A DNA stretch of 64,000 nucleotides from Microbacterium profundi (GCF_000763375.1 NZ_JPSY01000002.1:186001-250000); one strand, 5' to 3'. Shown: positions 47,868 through 56,069, counted from the stretch's first letter. Program-made: numbers and translations. Notes: generated by a model not told the origin, from the letters alone.

Positions 47868-48641
47868 ATGTCCACTTCAGTCACTCTTGTCGGCGGGCCT
47901 ACCGCCGTTCTCAGCATCGGTGGAGTTCGAATCATCACCGACCCGACGTTCGATGCACCGCAGACGTATCACCACCCCATCGCCGGACCGGTTGTCAAGA
48001 ACGCCGCTCCCGCCTTCACGCCAGAGGAGCTCGGCCAGATCGACATCGCGCTGGCATCTCACGAGCACATCGACAACCTCGATGTCAGCGGCCGCGGATT
48101 TCTCACGATGGTGCCGCTCGCGTACACGACGGAGGAGGTTGCGTCGAACTTCGGGCCGAACGTTGTCGGCTTGGCGGAGCATGAGGCGCGCACCGTGCCG
48201 CTCCCGGACGGTGGGGAGCTGACCATTACCGCCCTGCCGGCCAAGCACGGCCCGGAGGGAGTGTGGGAGGCGCTCGGCCCGGTCATCGGTTTCCATCTTG
48301 CCGGCCCTGGACTTCCGTCCGTGTACGTCAGCGGTGACAACTCGCAGATGGATGTCGTGAGCGACATCGTCGACCAGTACGGGCCCGTGGACATCGCTGT
48401 GCTGTTCGTTGGCGGAGCAAAGTTCGACGTCATCGCCGACGGGAGCTACATCACACTCAGCAACGAGCTGGCGTTGGAGGCGGCTCAGCGGCTTCAGGCG
48501 AAGAAGGTAGTGGCCATCCACGAGGATTCCTGGGCTCACTTCAGCCAGAGTGCGGCGGAGATCCGTGAGCTGTTCGAGCATGCCGGATTGGGTGACGTGA
48601 TCGTGGCTCTGAATCCCGGCGACACCGCGGAACTCGTCTAG
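47868..48641 (+). CDS. MBL-fold metallo-hydrolase (UlaG-like)
   Basis: A 257-residue metallo-beta-lactamase-fold protein. SHEHIDNLD gives part of the metal site (H-x-H-x-D), PAKHGPEG the next His and VYVSGDNSQ the Asp; the final His is in VVAIHEDSW. The pattern is of the UlaG/UPF0173 type, probably a lactone or phosphodiester-type hydrolase. The substrate is unknown. It is the last rightward gene of the amine locus, ending at a terminator. Confidence 0.85.
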   Translation: MSTSVTLVGGPTAVLSIGGVRIITDPTFDAPQTYHHPIAGPVVKNAAPAFTPEELGQIDIALASHEHIDNLDVSGRGFLTMVPLAYTTEEVASNFGPNVVGLAEHEARTVPLPDGGELTITALPAKHGPEGVWEALGPVIGFHLAGPGLPSVYVSGDNSQMDVVSDIVDQYGPVDIAVLFVGGAKFDVIADGSYITLSNELALEAAQRLQAKKVVAIHEDSWAHFSQSAAEIRELFEHAGLGDVIVALNPGDTAELV

Positions 48642-48654
48642 TTCGACCCCTTGT

Positions 48655-48688
48655 GGTGCCCGGCGGTTTCCTCACTCGGCCGGGCACC
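48655..48688. terminator. Convergent terminator hairpin
   Basis: GGTGCCCGGC (48655-48664) pairs with GCCGGGCACC (48679-48688), followed by TCTTCTTCGTT. It lies between the MBL gene and the convergent exporter gene. Confidence 0.7.
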
Positions 48689-48697
48689 TCTTCTTCG

Positions 48698-50104
48698 TTA
48701 CTGGTGCGCCTGCGGGCGTGGAGTGCGCACACCGACGGCAACGATGATGGCCCCGACGAGCATGAGCGCTGCGGCGATGCCGAACGCTGTTCCATAGCCG
48801 GCGGCTATCGCCGTGCGCGTGTCGCCGTGCGTGTCCATAGCGCTTGCTGCCGCGGATACTGCGGTGAAGATCGCGAGTCCGAGCGCCGCTCCGATCTGCT
48901 GTGCACTATTTACAAGAGATGACCCGATGCCGGCGGTGCGGACAGGGAGGTCACGAACGGCGGTGAGTGTGAGAACCACGAACGCGCCACCGAGACCGAG
49001 AGCGGCGAGGAAGAGCGCGATGGCGATGTGGGGGAAGTAGGTCGTCTCCGGGGTAATCGTGGCCAACCAGAACAGACCGCCCGCAGCGATGACGAGCCCG
49101 GTGGCCGCGATAAGGCGGGCGGGAAGCCGCTCGACGACGAGCTTTCCACCGATCACGCTGGCGATGATGACACCGAAGCTGAACGGCAAGAACGCCAGCC
49201 CAGTCATCATCTGGTCCATCCCAGCGACGTTCTGGAAGTACAGGGTCAGTAGGTAGAAGGTTCCCATGAGGCCCGCGCCGATGAACAGCACGACAAGGTA
49301 GGAGGCGCTTCGACTGAGGTCGTGGAAGACGGTGAGCGGCAGCATCGGCTCCGTACGCGTGCGCTGCATGATGACGAACACGAGGAGGAGGACGATGCCG
49401 ACGGTCCCGGAGATGAGCACGAGCGGCGCAGCCCAGCCCAGTTCGCTCGCCTGAGTGATCGCGAAGACCAGCGCGATCAGGCCAACGGTTCCGACGATGG
49501 CGCTGGGAAGATCGAGCCTTTGACGGTGGGGCTGAGTGGTGCCAAGCATCCGGGTCCCGAGTAGGAGCGCGACCCCCACTGGAATGTTGATGAGGAATAC
49601 TGACCTCCATCCGAGCGTGGATGCGAGGAGCCCGCCGAGGAGAACACCGCCGATGATCCCCAGGCCCGACATCGCGCCGTACACGGCGAGTGCTTTGTTG
49701 CGCGCGGGGCCTTCCTCGAATGTAGTGGCGATGAGGGCGAGCAGGTTCGGGGCGGCCAATGCCGCGCCCAGACCTTGGACTGCGCGGGCGGCGATGAGTG
49801 CTTCCCCGCTCCAGCTGAGCCCGGCGACCGCGGATGCGGCGGTGAAGACGGCCAGACCGATGACGAGGACCCGACGGCGACCGAGAACGTCACCGAGTTT
49901 CCCTCCGAGTAGCAGCAGCCCGCCGAAAAGGAGGACGTATGCGTTGATGACCCATGGGAGGGCGGCCGGTGCGAGGGCGAATTCATCCGCGATGGCGGGA
50001 AGGGCTATGTTCGCGATGGTGTCGTCGAGGACGAGCATCAGCTGGGCGGTCGCTATGACCGGTAGGGCAGCGGGGTGTGGGCGGGATGTAGGGGCGTGTG
50101 TCAT
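48698..50104 (-). CDS. MFS drug efflux transporter, DHA2 (EmrB/QacA) type
   Basis: A 468-residue protein with about 14 transmembrane helices. DHA2 landmarks are LDDTIANIALPAIADEF at helix 1, GGKLGDVLGRRRV in the first loop and AVQGLGAALAAPN with RSVFLINIPVGVA. Expected function is proton-driven drug export. The ATG at 50104 gives the canonical start; the longer frame runs into a Ser/Pro-rich leader. A TetR remnant lies about 2 kb upstream; no intact local repressor is visible. Confidence 0.88.
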   Translation of the reverse strand: MTHAPTSRPHPAALPVIATAQLMLVLDDTIANIALPAIADEFALAPAALPWVINAYVLLFGGLLLLGGKLGDVLGRRRVLVIGLAVFTAASAVAGLSWSGEALIAARAVQGLGAALAAPNLLALIATTFEEGPARNKALAVYGAMSGLGIIGGVLLGGLLASTLGWRSVFLINIPVGVALLLGTRMLGTTQPHRQRLDLPSAIVGTVGLIALVFAITQASELGWAAPLVLISGTVGIVLLLVFVIMQRTRTEPMLPLTVFHDLSRSASYLVVLFIGAGLMGTFYLLTLYFQNVAGMDQMMTGLAFLPFSFGVIIASVIGGKLVVERLPARLIAATGLVIAAGGLFWLATITPETTYFPHIAIALFLAALGLGGAFVVLTLTAVRDLPVRTAGIGSSLVNSAQQIGAALGLAIFTAVSAAASAMDTHGDTRTAIAAGYGTAFGIAAALMLVGAIIVAVGVRTPRPQAHQ

Positions 50105-50168
50105 TTCAGCGCCAGAGGGGTCGAGTGAGGGAGTCGCGTGGCGTGCGGTGGGTGAGCGGTGAAGGTAT

Positions 50169-50468
50169 TTAGGAGCGGACGAGGCGGGCGATGGCGTCGG
50201 ATGCTTCCTTGAGCTTGATGTCAGCTTCCGGTCCGCCTGCGCGTGCGGCATCGACGACGCAGTGCTTGAGGTGGTCGTCGAGGAGGCCGACTGCCACGGA
50301 CTGGAGCGCCTTCGTGAGCGCGCTGATCTGCGTGAGGATGTCGATGCAGTATTCCTCCTCGTCCACCATCCGGGAGATGCCGCGGGCTTGCCCTTCTATG
50401 CGCTTGAGCCGGTTGAGGTATCGCATCTTGTCCGAGATGTACCCGTGGGTCGAATGTTCGTCGGTCAT
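50169..50468 (-). CDS. csoR: CsoR-family copper-sensing transcriptional repressor
   Basis: A 99-residue all-helical repressor. Copper ligands of the C-H-C type appear in EEYCIDILTQ and DHLKHCVVDAA. RLKRIEGQARGISRMV is the signature of the family. It would bind GC-rich palindromes and release on Cu(I). It is the last gene of a leftward copper cluster; two CsoR-like operators lie upstream of copZ at 51725 and 51762. Confidence 0.9.
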   Translation of the reverse strand: MTDEHSTHGYISDKMRYLNRLKRIEGQARGISRMVDEEEYCIDILTQISALTKALQSVAVGLLDDHLKHCVVDAARAGGPEADIKLKEASDAIARLVRS

Positions 50469-50593
50469 GGTGGTTGTCCTTATCGGAGGTGGCGTTGCTA
50501 TTGCGCGGACGCGCACTTCATCCCGCCGATCTCGACGCCGTCACTGCGGGGGCAGCGGGGGTGTCCAGTCATCTGCCTGTTCCTGTCTGCGGG

Positions 50594-51385
50594 TCAGTGG
50601 TCGGGGGAGTCTGTCGCCGTCTCCCCGGTGGGTGTCTGGGCGTCGAGGACGAACTCGACCGTGTGCACCTGTCCGTCGATCTGGAAGTCGAGGTACAACA
50701 GGTAGCGCCCAGCCGTCGGCGCCTGCGCCATGAAGGTGATCTCCGGGCCTGAGCGCTCGCCGGGCCTCGGATCCCCGGCATGAGGGTGCACGTGCAGGTA
50801 GGCCAGGTCGCCGCCGCGCAACGCGACGAGGTGCCCGAACGCACCCAGGTAGAGCTCCAACTCGGTGACCGGGTCCGCTCCCCGGGAAACCGAGACGGTG
50901 AGTTCTGTCATCTGCCCTGCGACGAGATCGCCGGCAATGGAGGCGGAGTAGTCGCCGGTGCTGTCCACACGGGTGGGTGGCCGGCTTGCCGGCGAGTACT
51001 CCCCGGCAACGTCGACGGTGCGAGTGAGGGTCATGCCCACGGACTCCTCGCGACCGGGAGCGAAATCGGCGTAGACGCGGTAGCTTCCCGCCTTCTTCCA
51101 GGTCCACGGCAGCGACCAGATCCCGGTCGTCTCGTTCAAGCTCGGGTGCACGTGATGGAACTGGTCGCCGTCGCTGCGGACGACGATCAGGTGCAGATCC
51201 TTGTCGTGGGACTCGCTGAACTCCGTTAGCGGGGCGCTGTCCGCGTCGAGGATCTGGAAACTCAGCGTCCCCTGCTCGCCGACCACCGATGGTGCCGTGA
51301 TCGGCGCGAGGACGAACCCGCCCCCGGAGACGGACAGCCCGGGGAGGCCTATATCGTGGGACGAGGTGTCGGAGTCGTGGTTCAT
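50594..51385 (-). CDS. His-rich copper-cluster protein with two beta-sandwich-like repeats; N-terminus probably disrupted
   Basis: A 263-residue protein of unknown function with an internal duplication: DLHLIVVRSDGDQFHHVHP in the first half and GHLVALRGGDLAYLHVHP in the second, each with H-x-H metal-type motifs (YtkA/FixH-like pattern). The ATG at 51385 has a good ribosome site. However, the natural start seems to be the ATG at 51503, which overlaps the copZ stop (TGATG) and reads MTTTVRLG, then needs a frame change to reach the open, hydrophobic RSAFVGAYALSAAVAPDALTESW leading into this ORF. So the membrane anchor may be frameshifted. A periplasmic or extracellular copper role is inferred. 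Confidence 0.65.
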   Translation of the reverse strand: MNHDSDTSSHDIGLPGLSVSGGGFVLAPITAPSVVGEQGTLSFQILDADSAPLTEFSESHDKDLHLIVVRSDGDQFHHVHPSLNETTGIWSLPWTWKKAGSYRVYADFAPGREESVGMTLTRTVDVAGEYSPASRPPTRVDSTGDYSASIAGDLVAGQMTELTVSVSRGADPVTELELYLGAFGHLVALRGGDLAYLHVHPHAGDPRPGERSGPEITFMAQAPTAGRYLLYLDFQIDGQVHTVEFVLDAQTPTGETATDSPDH

Positions 51386-51502
51386 CGTTTCCCCTTCATT
51401 CCAGGATTCGGTCAGCGCGTCCGGGGCGACCGCAGCCGACAGGGCGTACGCACCGACGAATGCCGAGCGGCGAGGCCGAGCCCAGCCGGACTGTGGTCGT
51501 CA

Positions 51503-51712
51503 TCAGACGCGAACGGCGGAGTAGCCTGCCTCGCTGACCGCAGCGACGACGCCGGCGTCGGAAAGCTCGGCACCGGAGGTAACGAGCAGCTGGCCGGTCT
51601 GGGCGCTCACGGCCAGATCTGAGACGCCGACGACCTTACTGACTTCTTCGCGGACGGACATCTCGCAGCGTCCGCAGCTCATTCCAGTGACGTGAAACTC
51701 GGTGGTTGTCAT
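51503..51712 (-). CDS. copZ: Copper chaperone / HMA-domain protein
   Basis: A 69-residue heavy-metal-associated domain: TEFHVTGMSCGRCEMSVREEV with the Cu(I)-binding C-x-x-C in GMSCGRC, and the usual AGYSAV end. It should carry Cu(I) in the cytosol. ATG 51712 is preceded by GAGAGAG; the longer in-frame ORF overlaps the operator. It is first in the copper cluster. No CopA-type P-ATPase, its normal partner, is present in the window. Confidence 0.85.
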   Translation of the reverse strand: MTTTEFHVTGMSCGRCEMSVREEVSKVVGVSDLAVSAQTGQLLVTSGAELSDAGVVAAVSEAGYSAVRV

Positions 51713-51724
51713 GCTCTCTCCTCT

Positions 51725-51741
51725 ATACCCCGGGTGGGTAT
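51725..51741. promoter_or_regulatory. CsoR-like operator 1
   Basis: ATACCC-CGGGT-GGGTAT, perfect 6-base arms with a G/C tract centre, 13 bases upstream of copZ. This is the shape of known CsoR operators. Confidence 0.6.
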
Positions 51742-51761
51742 CCAAAAGAAGCCTAACATGG

Positions 51762-51776
51762 TACCCCTAGGGGGTA
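51762..51776. promoter_or_regulatory. CsoR-like operator 2
   Basis: TACCCC-TAG-GGGGTA, perfect 6-base arms, about 50 bases upstream of copZ. It matches the TACCCC...GGGGTA pattern of CsoR-family sites and is one helical-turn multiple away from operator 1. Confidence 0.65.
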
Positions 51777-51850
51777 TTCCGCATCGACGATTCCAAGGCA
51801 TTTAGGAGGCCGGAGTTCAGTGCGCCGTTAGGCTGCAGCCGCCATTCCGA

Positions 51851-52128
51851 GGACTGCCTGGATCGCGCTGAAGCGACAGCGCCGACGCATCCGGGGTGCG
51901 CATGGATCCGTCGCCACTGCGGCAGCATGCGGTTGGGTGGCGGACGCCATCGAACGTGGTGAAGCTGACGGCAGCATCCCAAGCGCGGCGCCCACCCGTC
52001 TGCTCGTCGAATCGGCGGCAGCGCTCCTCGACGGCATGCAGCAGCAGTGGATGCTTGAGCCTGACCGCATCTCGATGGTGAATAACGTCCGAGCGCATGT
52101 CGAGACGTTCAAGCAAAGCTGGGCGTAA
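51851..52128 (+). pseudogene. TetR-family regulator, C-terminal remnant
   Basis: The frame ending at 52128 encodes WVADAIERGEADGSIPSAAP, then RLLVESAAALLDGMQQQWML and EPDRISMVNNVRAHVETF, typical of the TetR C-terminal dimerisation domain. No HTH part exists upstream, and the preceding 90 bases are Arg-rich and not domain-like. It is a decayed fragment, perhaps of the repressor of an exporter. Confidence 0.6.
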
Positions 52129-52303
52129 TGGCTCCGGGCGAGCCTCTTGACGCCCGGTGGCTTTCGTGGACCCTGAGACGGGGACGTCTTTGCTGAGCTA
52201 TAGAGTCACAGGGTGTTCGACGGTGTTGAGCATGACGTCGGTTATAGAACATAGATTCGAGTATTGGTAGAGTGGGAGGTCGGTCGGAGAGAGGAGCGCC
52301 GGC

Positions 52304-52618
52304 ATGGGTACAAGCAAGCGACTCGCTCCCTACTACGACATGCAGGCACAACACCGGGCGATACTCGCAGCGGCAAAAGCAGGCCCGCCGCAGTCGCTGA
52401 CTGACCTCGAGCTTGCCCTGCGTGAGCACCCGCTCACGATCTACCCGCAGCCGCTGAAGCCGGTCATCGCCTGGGTGAGGTTCGGCCCCGAAGCTGTGCG
52501 TGTCGATGCCAAGCTCGCCAGGTCGACACCGCTGGCTGCAGGGATCGAGTTCCGTGCCGGCGACCAGATGTTCCGATGCTGGGTGTGGGGCAGTGCCGTG
52601 CAGGCGCGCGACCAATAG
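52304..52618 (+). CDS. Hypothetical protein
   Basis: A 104-residue protein with no family I recognise. AGAGAGGAG lies about 10 bases before the ATG. The sequence has a helical N-terminus (YYDMQAQHRAILAAAKAG) and a beta-rich C-terminal half (PVIAWVRFGPEAVRVDAKLA, GIEFRAGDQMFRCWVWG). It stands just before the TGCCAAGG repeat region. Similar small genes are common on actinobacterial mobile elements, but that is only an impression. Confidence 0.6.
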   Translation: MGTSKRLAPYYDMQAQHRAILAAAKAGPPQSLTDLELALREHPLTIYPQPLKPVIAWVRFGPEAVRVDAKLARSTPLAAGIEFRAGDQMFRCWVWGSAVQARDQ

Positions 52619-52655
52619 CCCCTCACGCCGCACCTCAGGGTGAATGGGCTGAATC

Positions 52656-52929
52656 TGCCAAGGAAACCAAGCTCCAGCCAAGGTCACCTTGGCTGGAGCT
52701 TCCCATACTCTCGACTGGGATCGGAGGCCTCTGCCAAGGTTGCCAAGTAGTAGATAGTGTTCATGAGAGAAAAAAGTAAGTAAGTAGCAAATAGGGGAAC
52801 TTCTCTCCCGAAACCCCCTATATAGGACACCCCGCACTTGGCAACCTTGGCAGGTGTCTCTTTTTATTCACTTGAACTGGGGTTTTTCCAGATTTTGACC
52901 TTGGCAACCACCTTGGCAGGTCTTGGCGG
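52656..52929. repeat. Iteron-like TGCCAAGG repeat cluster with palindromes
   Basis: Copies of TGCCAAG(G) or its complement lie at 52656, 52732, 52741, 52837, 52845, 52899, 52911 and a variant at 52922. Two contain an exact 18-base inverted repeat: CTGCCAAGGTTGCCAAGT (52731-52748) and its complement (52836-52853), flanking an AT-rich segment. A 33-base palindrome with 16-base arms (52669-52684 and 52686-52701) uses the same core. No gene is seen here. The arrangement is like a replication or partition site or a multi-site operator. Confidence 0.55.
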
Positions 52930-53120
52930 CAAAGAATTTCATGCGATCTGCGGGGAACACGCCGATTCCGCCGCAGGGTGATGAGTGAGAAAAGGCCGCA
53001 GAGAGCACATCCCCGGTTGAGTAGTCCACGGACTGCCGAGCGTGCTGCGGCTGAAGCAGGGAGGGCGAGTCCTCCGCGCCGGGGCCTGTGCTCAACAGAT
53101 GACAACTCCACAGTGAACCG

Positions 53121-53222
53121 CTAGGAGCTCCACGACCACGCGTCGTGTTTGGCTTCTAGGAGCACGTCGCTGAGCTGCCCCTCCCGCAGCCGTTCGATGT
53201 TGCTCGGTTTGTCGACACCGTC
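53121..53222 (-). pseudogene. C-terminal fragment duplicate of the gene at 54449
   Basis: Reads GVDKPSNIERLREGQLSDVL, then LEAKHDAWSWSS and a TAG stop. This nearly equals the end of the intact protein at 54449 (EPSCIERLREGQLDYVLLEA). DNA similarity extends past the stop (GAACCGCTAGGAGCTCCACG in both). The rest of the gene is missing, so it is a remnant left by duplication or recombination. Confidence 0.7.
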
Positions 53223-53228
53223 AAGCGG

Positions 53229-54260
53229 TCAAGCCGCAGTCGTCGGTACTGTGCTTTCATCCAGCCGCACGACGCACGTGATCACCGAGTTCCCGACACG
53301 GTCGCCGACGGCCAGGAAAACGGGAGCGGGCAGGATGTCACCGTCGTGGACAGGTAGGAGCATGCTGTCCTCGACAATCCATGCCGCGTCCGGCCCCGCA
53401 ACAACGTACGTGCCCCTATCGTCGACGCGGTCGACGAGGATGCCGGCGAGGATGCGAACGATAGGCGTGGTCAGCGTCCAGCTGGCCCGCGTGTGGACGT
53501 AGAGGTGGTCGCCGAGCGTTACCTGCTCGACGCCCCGTCGGGAGTCTGGGTGCTGTATCGCTTCTCCGACGCTGTCGGCCGTGATGACCACGCTGGTGGG
53601 CACGGCGGCGACGAGTGCACTGTGCCAGCTCCCCGACTCGGCCGGGACCGCATGCGAGCGTGAGGTGATCTTTGACCAATATCCAGCTGCGGAGATGGCG
53701 TGCATGGACCCGGACGCGGTAACGAACAGCGTGACAGCCTCCAGCTCGGCCGGGATCTGTCCGGGGGCGTCGGCGCGGCCGCGCCGACCCGGGGTGAGTA
53801 CGAACCCGCGTGGGACCTCGAACGCGAGTACAGACTCATCATCGGCGTATCGACCGAGCACGGCCCGTATGTCCGGCATGCGGGCGCTCGCGCCGCCCGG
53901 TTGCAACCGGTTGAACGAGGTCATCTCCTCGCGGGCGAAGACGAACCCGCCTGCCACGACCAAACCCGCGTGGAGCGGGTCGTACTCGTGCACCCGCAGT
54001 CGAACACACCACAAGATCCGCTCACCGTCAGCGGTATTCTCCGACCTGAGAATGCCGCCCCAGAACGCGATCTCATCAAGCACTTCTTCGTTGTCAATAG
54101 GTCGAACCGGGTCCCCCTGCAACGTGTCGAGTGAGAGCATCGCCGGTTGCCACCCCGGCTGCCCCACCGGAGTGATGGTGAAAGGCGCTTGGATCACCAG
54201 ACCGGCTGCGACATCCACGACGAACAAGCCGCCCACGGTACGAATCCCGTACAGCGCCAT
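53229..54260 (-). CDS. Hypothetical protein of a duplicated gene pair
   Basis: A 343-residue protein without a recognised domain; mixed alpha/beta, with no signal peptide or clear membrane segments. It opens MALYGIRTVGGLFVVDVAAG and contains PGRRGRADAPGQIPAELEAV and VRILAGILVDRVDDRGTYVV. GGAG lies 8 bases before the ATG at 54260; GTG codons at 54263 and 54266 are alternatives. It lies between the intact antitoxin-like gene (54449) and the duplicate fragment of that gene, suggesting that the two genes form a unit. Confidence 0.6.
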   Translation of the reverse strand: MALYGIRTVGGLFVVDVAAGLVIQAPFTITPVGQPGWQPAMLSLDTLQGDPVRPIDNEEVLDEIAFWGGILRSENTADGERILWCVRLRVHEYDPLHAGLVVAGGFVFAREEMTSFNRLQPGGASARMPDIRAVLGRYADDESVLAFEVPRGFVLTPGRRGRADAPGQIPAELEAVTLFVTASGSMHAISAAGYWSKITSRSHAVPAESGSWHSALVAAVPTSVVITADSVGEAIQHPDSRRGVEQVTLGDHLYVHTRASWTLTTPIVRILAGILVDRVDDRGTYVVAGPDAAWIVEDSMLLPVHDGDILPAPVFLAVGDRVGNSVITCVVRLDESTVPTTAA

Positions 54261-54448
54261 CACCACCGCTCCAGCCCGTCAGACGCGACCCGGACGGTGC
54301 GACGACCACTACGCATCGGATCGACCCTCCCGTTCGAGTACTCCGAGCAGCAGCTCCACCGCCAGGTGCAGCTCGTCATACCCATGCATGTAGAACCGAG
54401 CATCCATGTCCGGCCAGGGGACATCGTCGACCCGTCCACAGCGAACCG

Positions 54449-54889
54449 CTAGGAGCTCCACGACCACGCGTCGTGTTTGGCTTCCAGGAGCACGTAGTCA
54501 AGTTGCCCCTCCCGCAACCGTTCGATACAGCTCGGCTCGTCAATGCCGTCAATGCCGTCGCTGCCGGGGAGCCGGGTGTTCAACCACTGCGCCCAGGTCC
54601 ATCGCGATTCGGTCCCCGTACGAAGAGCACGGAGGACCTCAGGGAGCCCATCCACCACGGTTCCGTTCCAGAGCTGGAACTGCGGGTAGAGCAGCACGCC
54701 GTCCTCGGTGCGCAGTTCCAGCAGGTGAAGCGATGCGGCAGCCTCAACCACATGCGGCTCCGTCCAGCCGAGGGCGCGGGCAATCGACTGTGCCGTGTAG
54801 CACGGGCCGATGATGTCCGCCCACGGGTTCGGTTCGTCGCCGTCCGGTCGGGGCTCGTCGGGGTTCGGCGGGAGAGGGCTATCGCTCAT
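54449..54889 (-). CDS. Antitoxin-like protein (MbcA/ParS-type pattern)
   Basis: A 146-residue acidic protein. Residues about 30-110 (CYTAQSIARALGWTEPHVVE, LELRTEDGVLLYPQFQLWNG, VVDGLPEVLRALRT, TWAQWLNTRLPG) follow the pattern of an HTH plus the DUF2384-like segment of MbcA/Xre antitoxins. No RES/MbcT toxin is adjacent, so a toxin-antitoxin role is uncertain; the following gene product at 53229 is not a known toxin. AGGAGCC lies before the ATG. Confidence 0.55.
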   Translation of the reverse strand: MSDSPLPPNPDEPRPDGDEPNPWADIIGPCYTAQSIARALGWTEPHVVEAAASLHLLELRTEDGVLLYPQFQLWNGTVVDGLPEVLRALRTGTESRWTWAQWLNTRLPGSDGIDGIDEPSCIERLREGQLDYVLLEAKHDAWSWSS

Positions 54890-55035
54890 CGTTGGCTCCT
54901 GTCTGCCAAGGGAGGCGCACGGCCTCAGCTAGACCATCTATACCCGGCTCGGCGCTCGGAAGCTATGGCTCACCGCGAACGAAGCGAGTGCCGCAGCGTG
55001 CTGAACAATCGCCCCGACGCATCGGCGAGTGCGGC

Positions 55036-55347
55036 TCAGCCGAAGCCAGAGGGGGACAGGTCGGCGGTTCTCCCGTCGATGCGCTGCTGCCGAACTTCTC
55101 CAACGAGCCGTTGGAGAATTGGGTGGGCACAGGGCGCGTGATGAACGTCTCGAGGAAGCCCGCGTAGGCTCGCCTCGTAGATGTACCGGGTCTGCTCCTC
55201 GGTCAGGCGGCCGCCTTCGATGCGGTTCGAGTGATACGCCAGCTGGATCTGCGTCAGGTGGTAGATCCCACCCTTGAGGCCCATCTCCCGTTGCTCCAGC
55301 AAGGCATCTGCGAAACGCCTCGCATCAATCACATGCTCACCTGGCAT
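55036..55347 (-). pseudogene. Truncated Fic-family protein, N-terminal part only
   Basis: About 58 residues match the N-terminus of actinobacterial Fic proteins: RFADALLEQREMGLKGGIYH, then LAYHSNRIEGGRLTEEQTRY, where S-N-R-I-E-G is the inhibitory-helix motif. After IYE (near 55173) the similarity ends. The HPFxDGNGR catalytic core is absent. GGAGAATCAA supports the start at 55347. A palindrome at 55096 lies inside the divergent tail. Confidence 0.65.
55096..55118. repeat. Palindrome 1 (CAAC-N5-GTTG family)
   Basis: TTCTCCAAC-GAGCC-GTTGGAGAA: perfect 9-base arms. The core is shared with palindromes at 56181 and 56395. Confidence 0.7.
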
Positions 55348-55483
55348 TTGATTCTCCGTCAACCGCCATCTCGACCAGGGCGGTGCGTCCCCTCGCGATC
55401 TCGGGGCACTCACCGTGGCCTCACGTTACCGCGCGAAGCTGTCGCCGACCGCGGAGAGCACCGCCCGCGGCTATCCTGAGCCG

Positions 55484-55636
55484 GTGGACACCGTCGATGG
55501 ATTTGAGATCCAACCGAAGTGTCCTGAATGCGGCACGGTGCTCCGGGACGTGGCGCGTGGGTATGTCTGTGTGACGTGCAACGCCGCTTATCGAATCACG
55601 CGCTGGAGTCGGAGCGACCTGAGGCGCGGCCTTTGA
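55484..55636 (+). CDS. Small zinc-ribbon protein
   Basis: A 50-residue protein (GTG start) with two C-x-x-C pairs, KCPECGTVLRD and YVCVTCNAAY, that should form a zinc ribbon. No further domain. It faces the truncated Fic gene. Length and start are uncertain, and a longer in-frame start at 55415 exists. Role unknown. Confidence 0.5.
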   Translation: MDTVDGFEIQPKCPECGTVLRDVARGYVCVTCNAAYRITRWSRSDLRRGL

Positions 55637-55664
55637 AGTCTCCGTCCGCGCAGGTGCGGCCCGC

Positions 55665-56069
55665 TTACAGAATTCTGACGTCTCTGTCACGGAGAAGGAG
55701 TCCCTTCTCAAGAAACATCGGCGGTGTCTGGCGGCGAATGTATTCGCGGTACTCCGGCGTTGCCACTCCGTCGCCGTCCCAGAGCCATTCCCGTTCCAGC
55801 GGCGGGATCGCCTCCATCCACGGGACAGGTGGAAGCCCGCGCGTGTGGAGCGCGTAGGCGAGTCCGACCGCGAGAAGCGTGTCATATCGTTCGTCGCCCG
55901 TGGTGCCGGGGACATCGAGGACGCCAGCGGGGATAGCTCCAGGCGCGTTGATGACGCGGCCAAGAATCTCGGTGACGAGCCGGTCCGCGACCGTGATGTT
56001 GTTCTCGCGTAATGCGGTCGCAACCGCGGCGGCAGTCTTCGGAGCCGTAGGGAAGTGAGATGCAGTCAT
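55665..56069 (-). CDS. Hypothetical protein, possible antitoxin-like
   Basis: A 134-residue protein. Helical N-terminus (AAAVATALRENNITVADRLV) and acidic middle (PWMEAIPPLEREWLWDGDG), ending TPPMFLEKGLLLRDRDVRIL. This ending resembles small actinobacterial proteins that I recall from toxin-antitoxin-like pairs, but no partner is beside it. AAGGACC lies before the ATG at 56069. Confidence 0.55.
   Translation of the reverse strand: MTASHFPTAPKTAAAVATALRENNITVADRLVTEILGRVINAPGAIPAGVLDVPGTTGDERYDTLLAVGLAYALHTRGLPPVPWMEAIPPLEREWLWDGDGVATPEYREYIRRQTPPMFLEKGLLLRDRDVRIL

Noticed and set aside
52868..53095. 75-codon leftward frame in the repeat region
   Set aside because: It reads through the TGCCAAGG repeats, giving CQGGCQG-like repeats by chance; no start signal.
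54449..54889. Full MbcTA-type toxin-antitoxin pair
   Set aside because: The antitoxin-like pattern is present, but the neighbouring 343-residue protein shows no RES-domain residues, so only the single-gene call is made.
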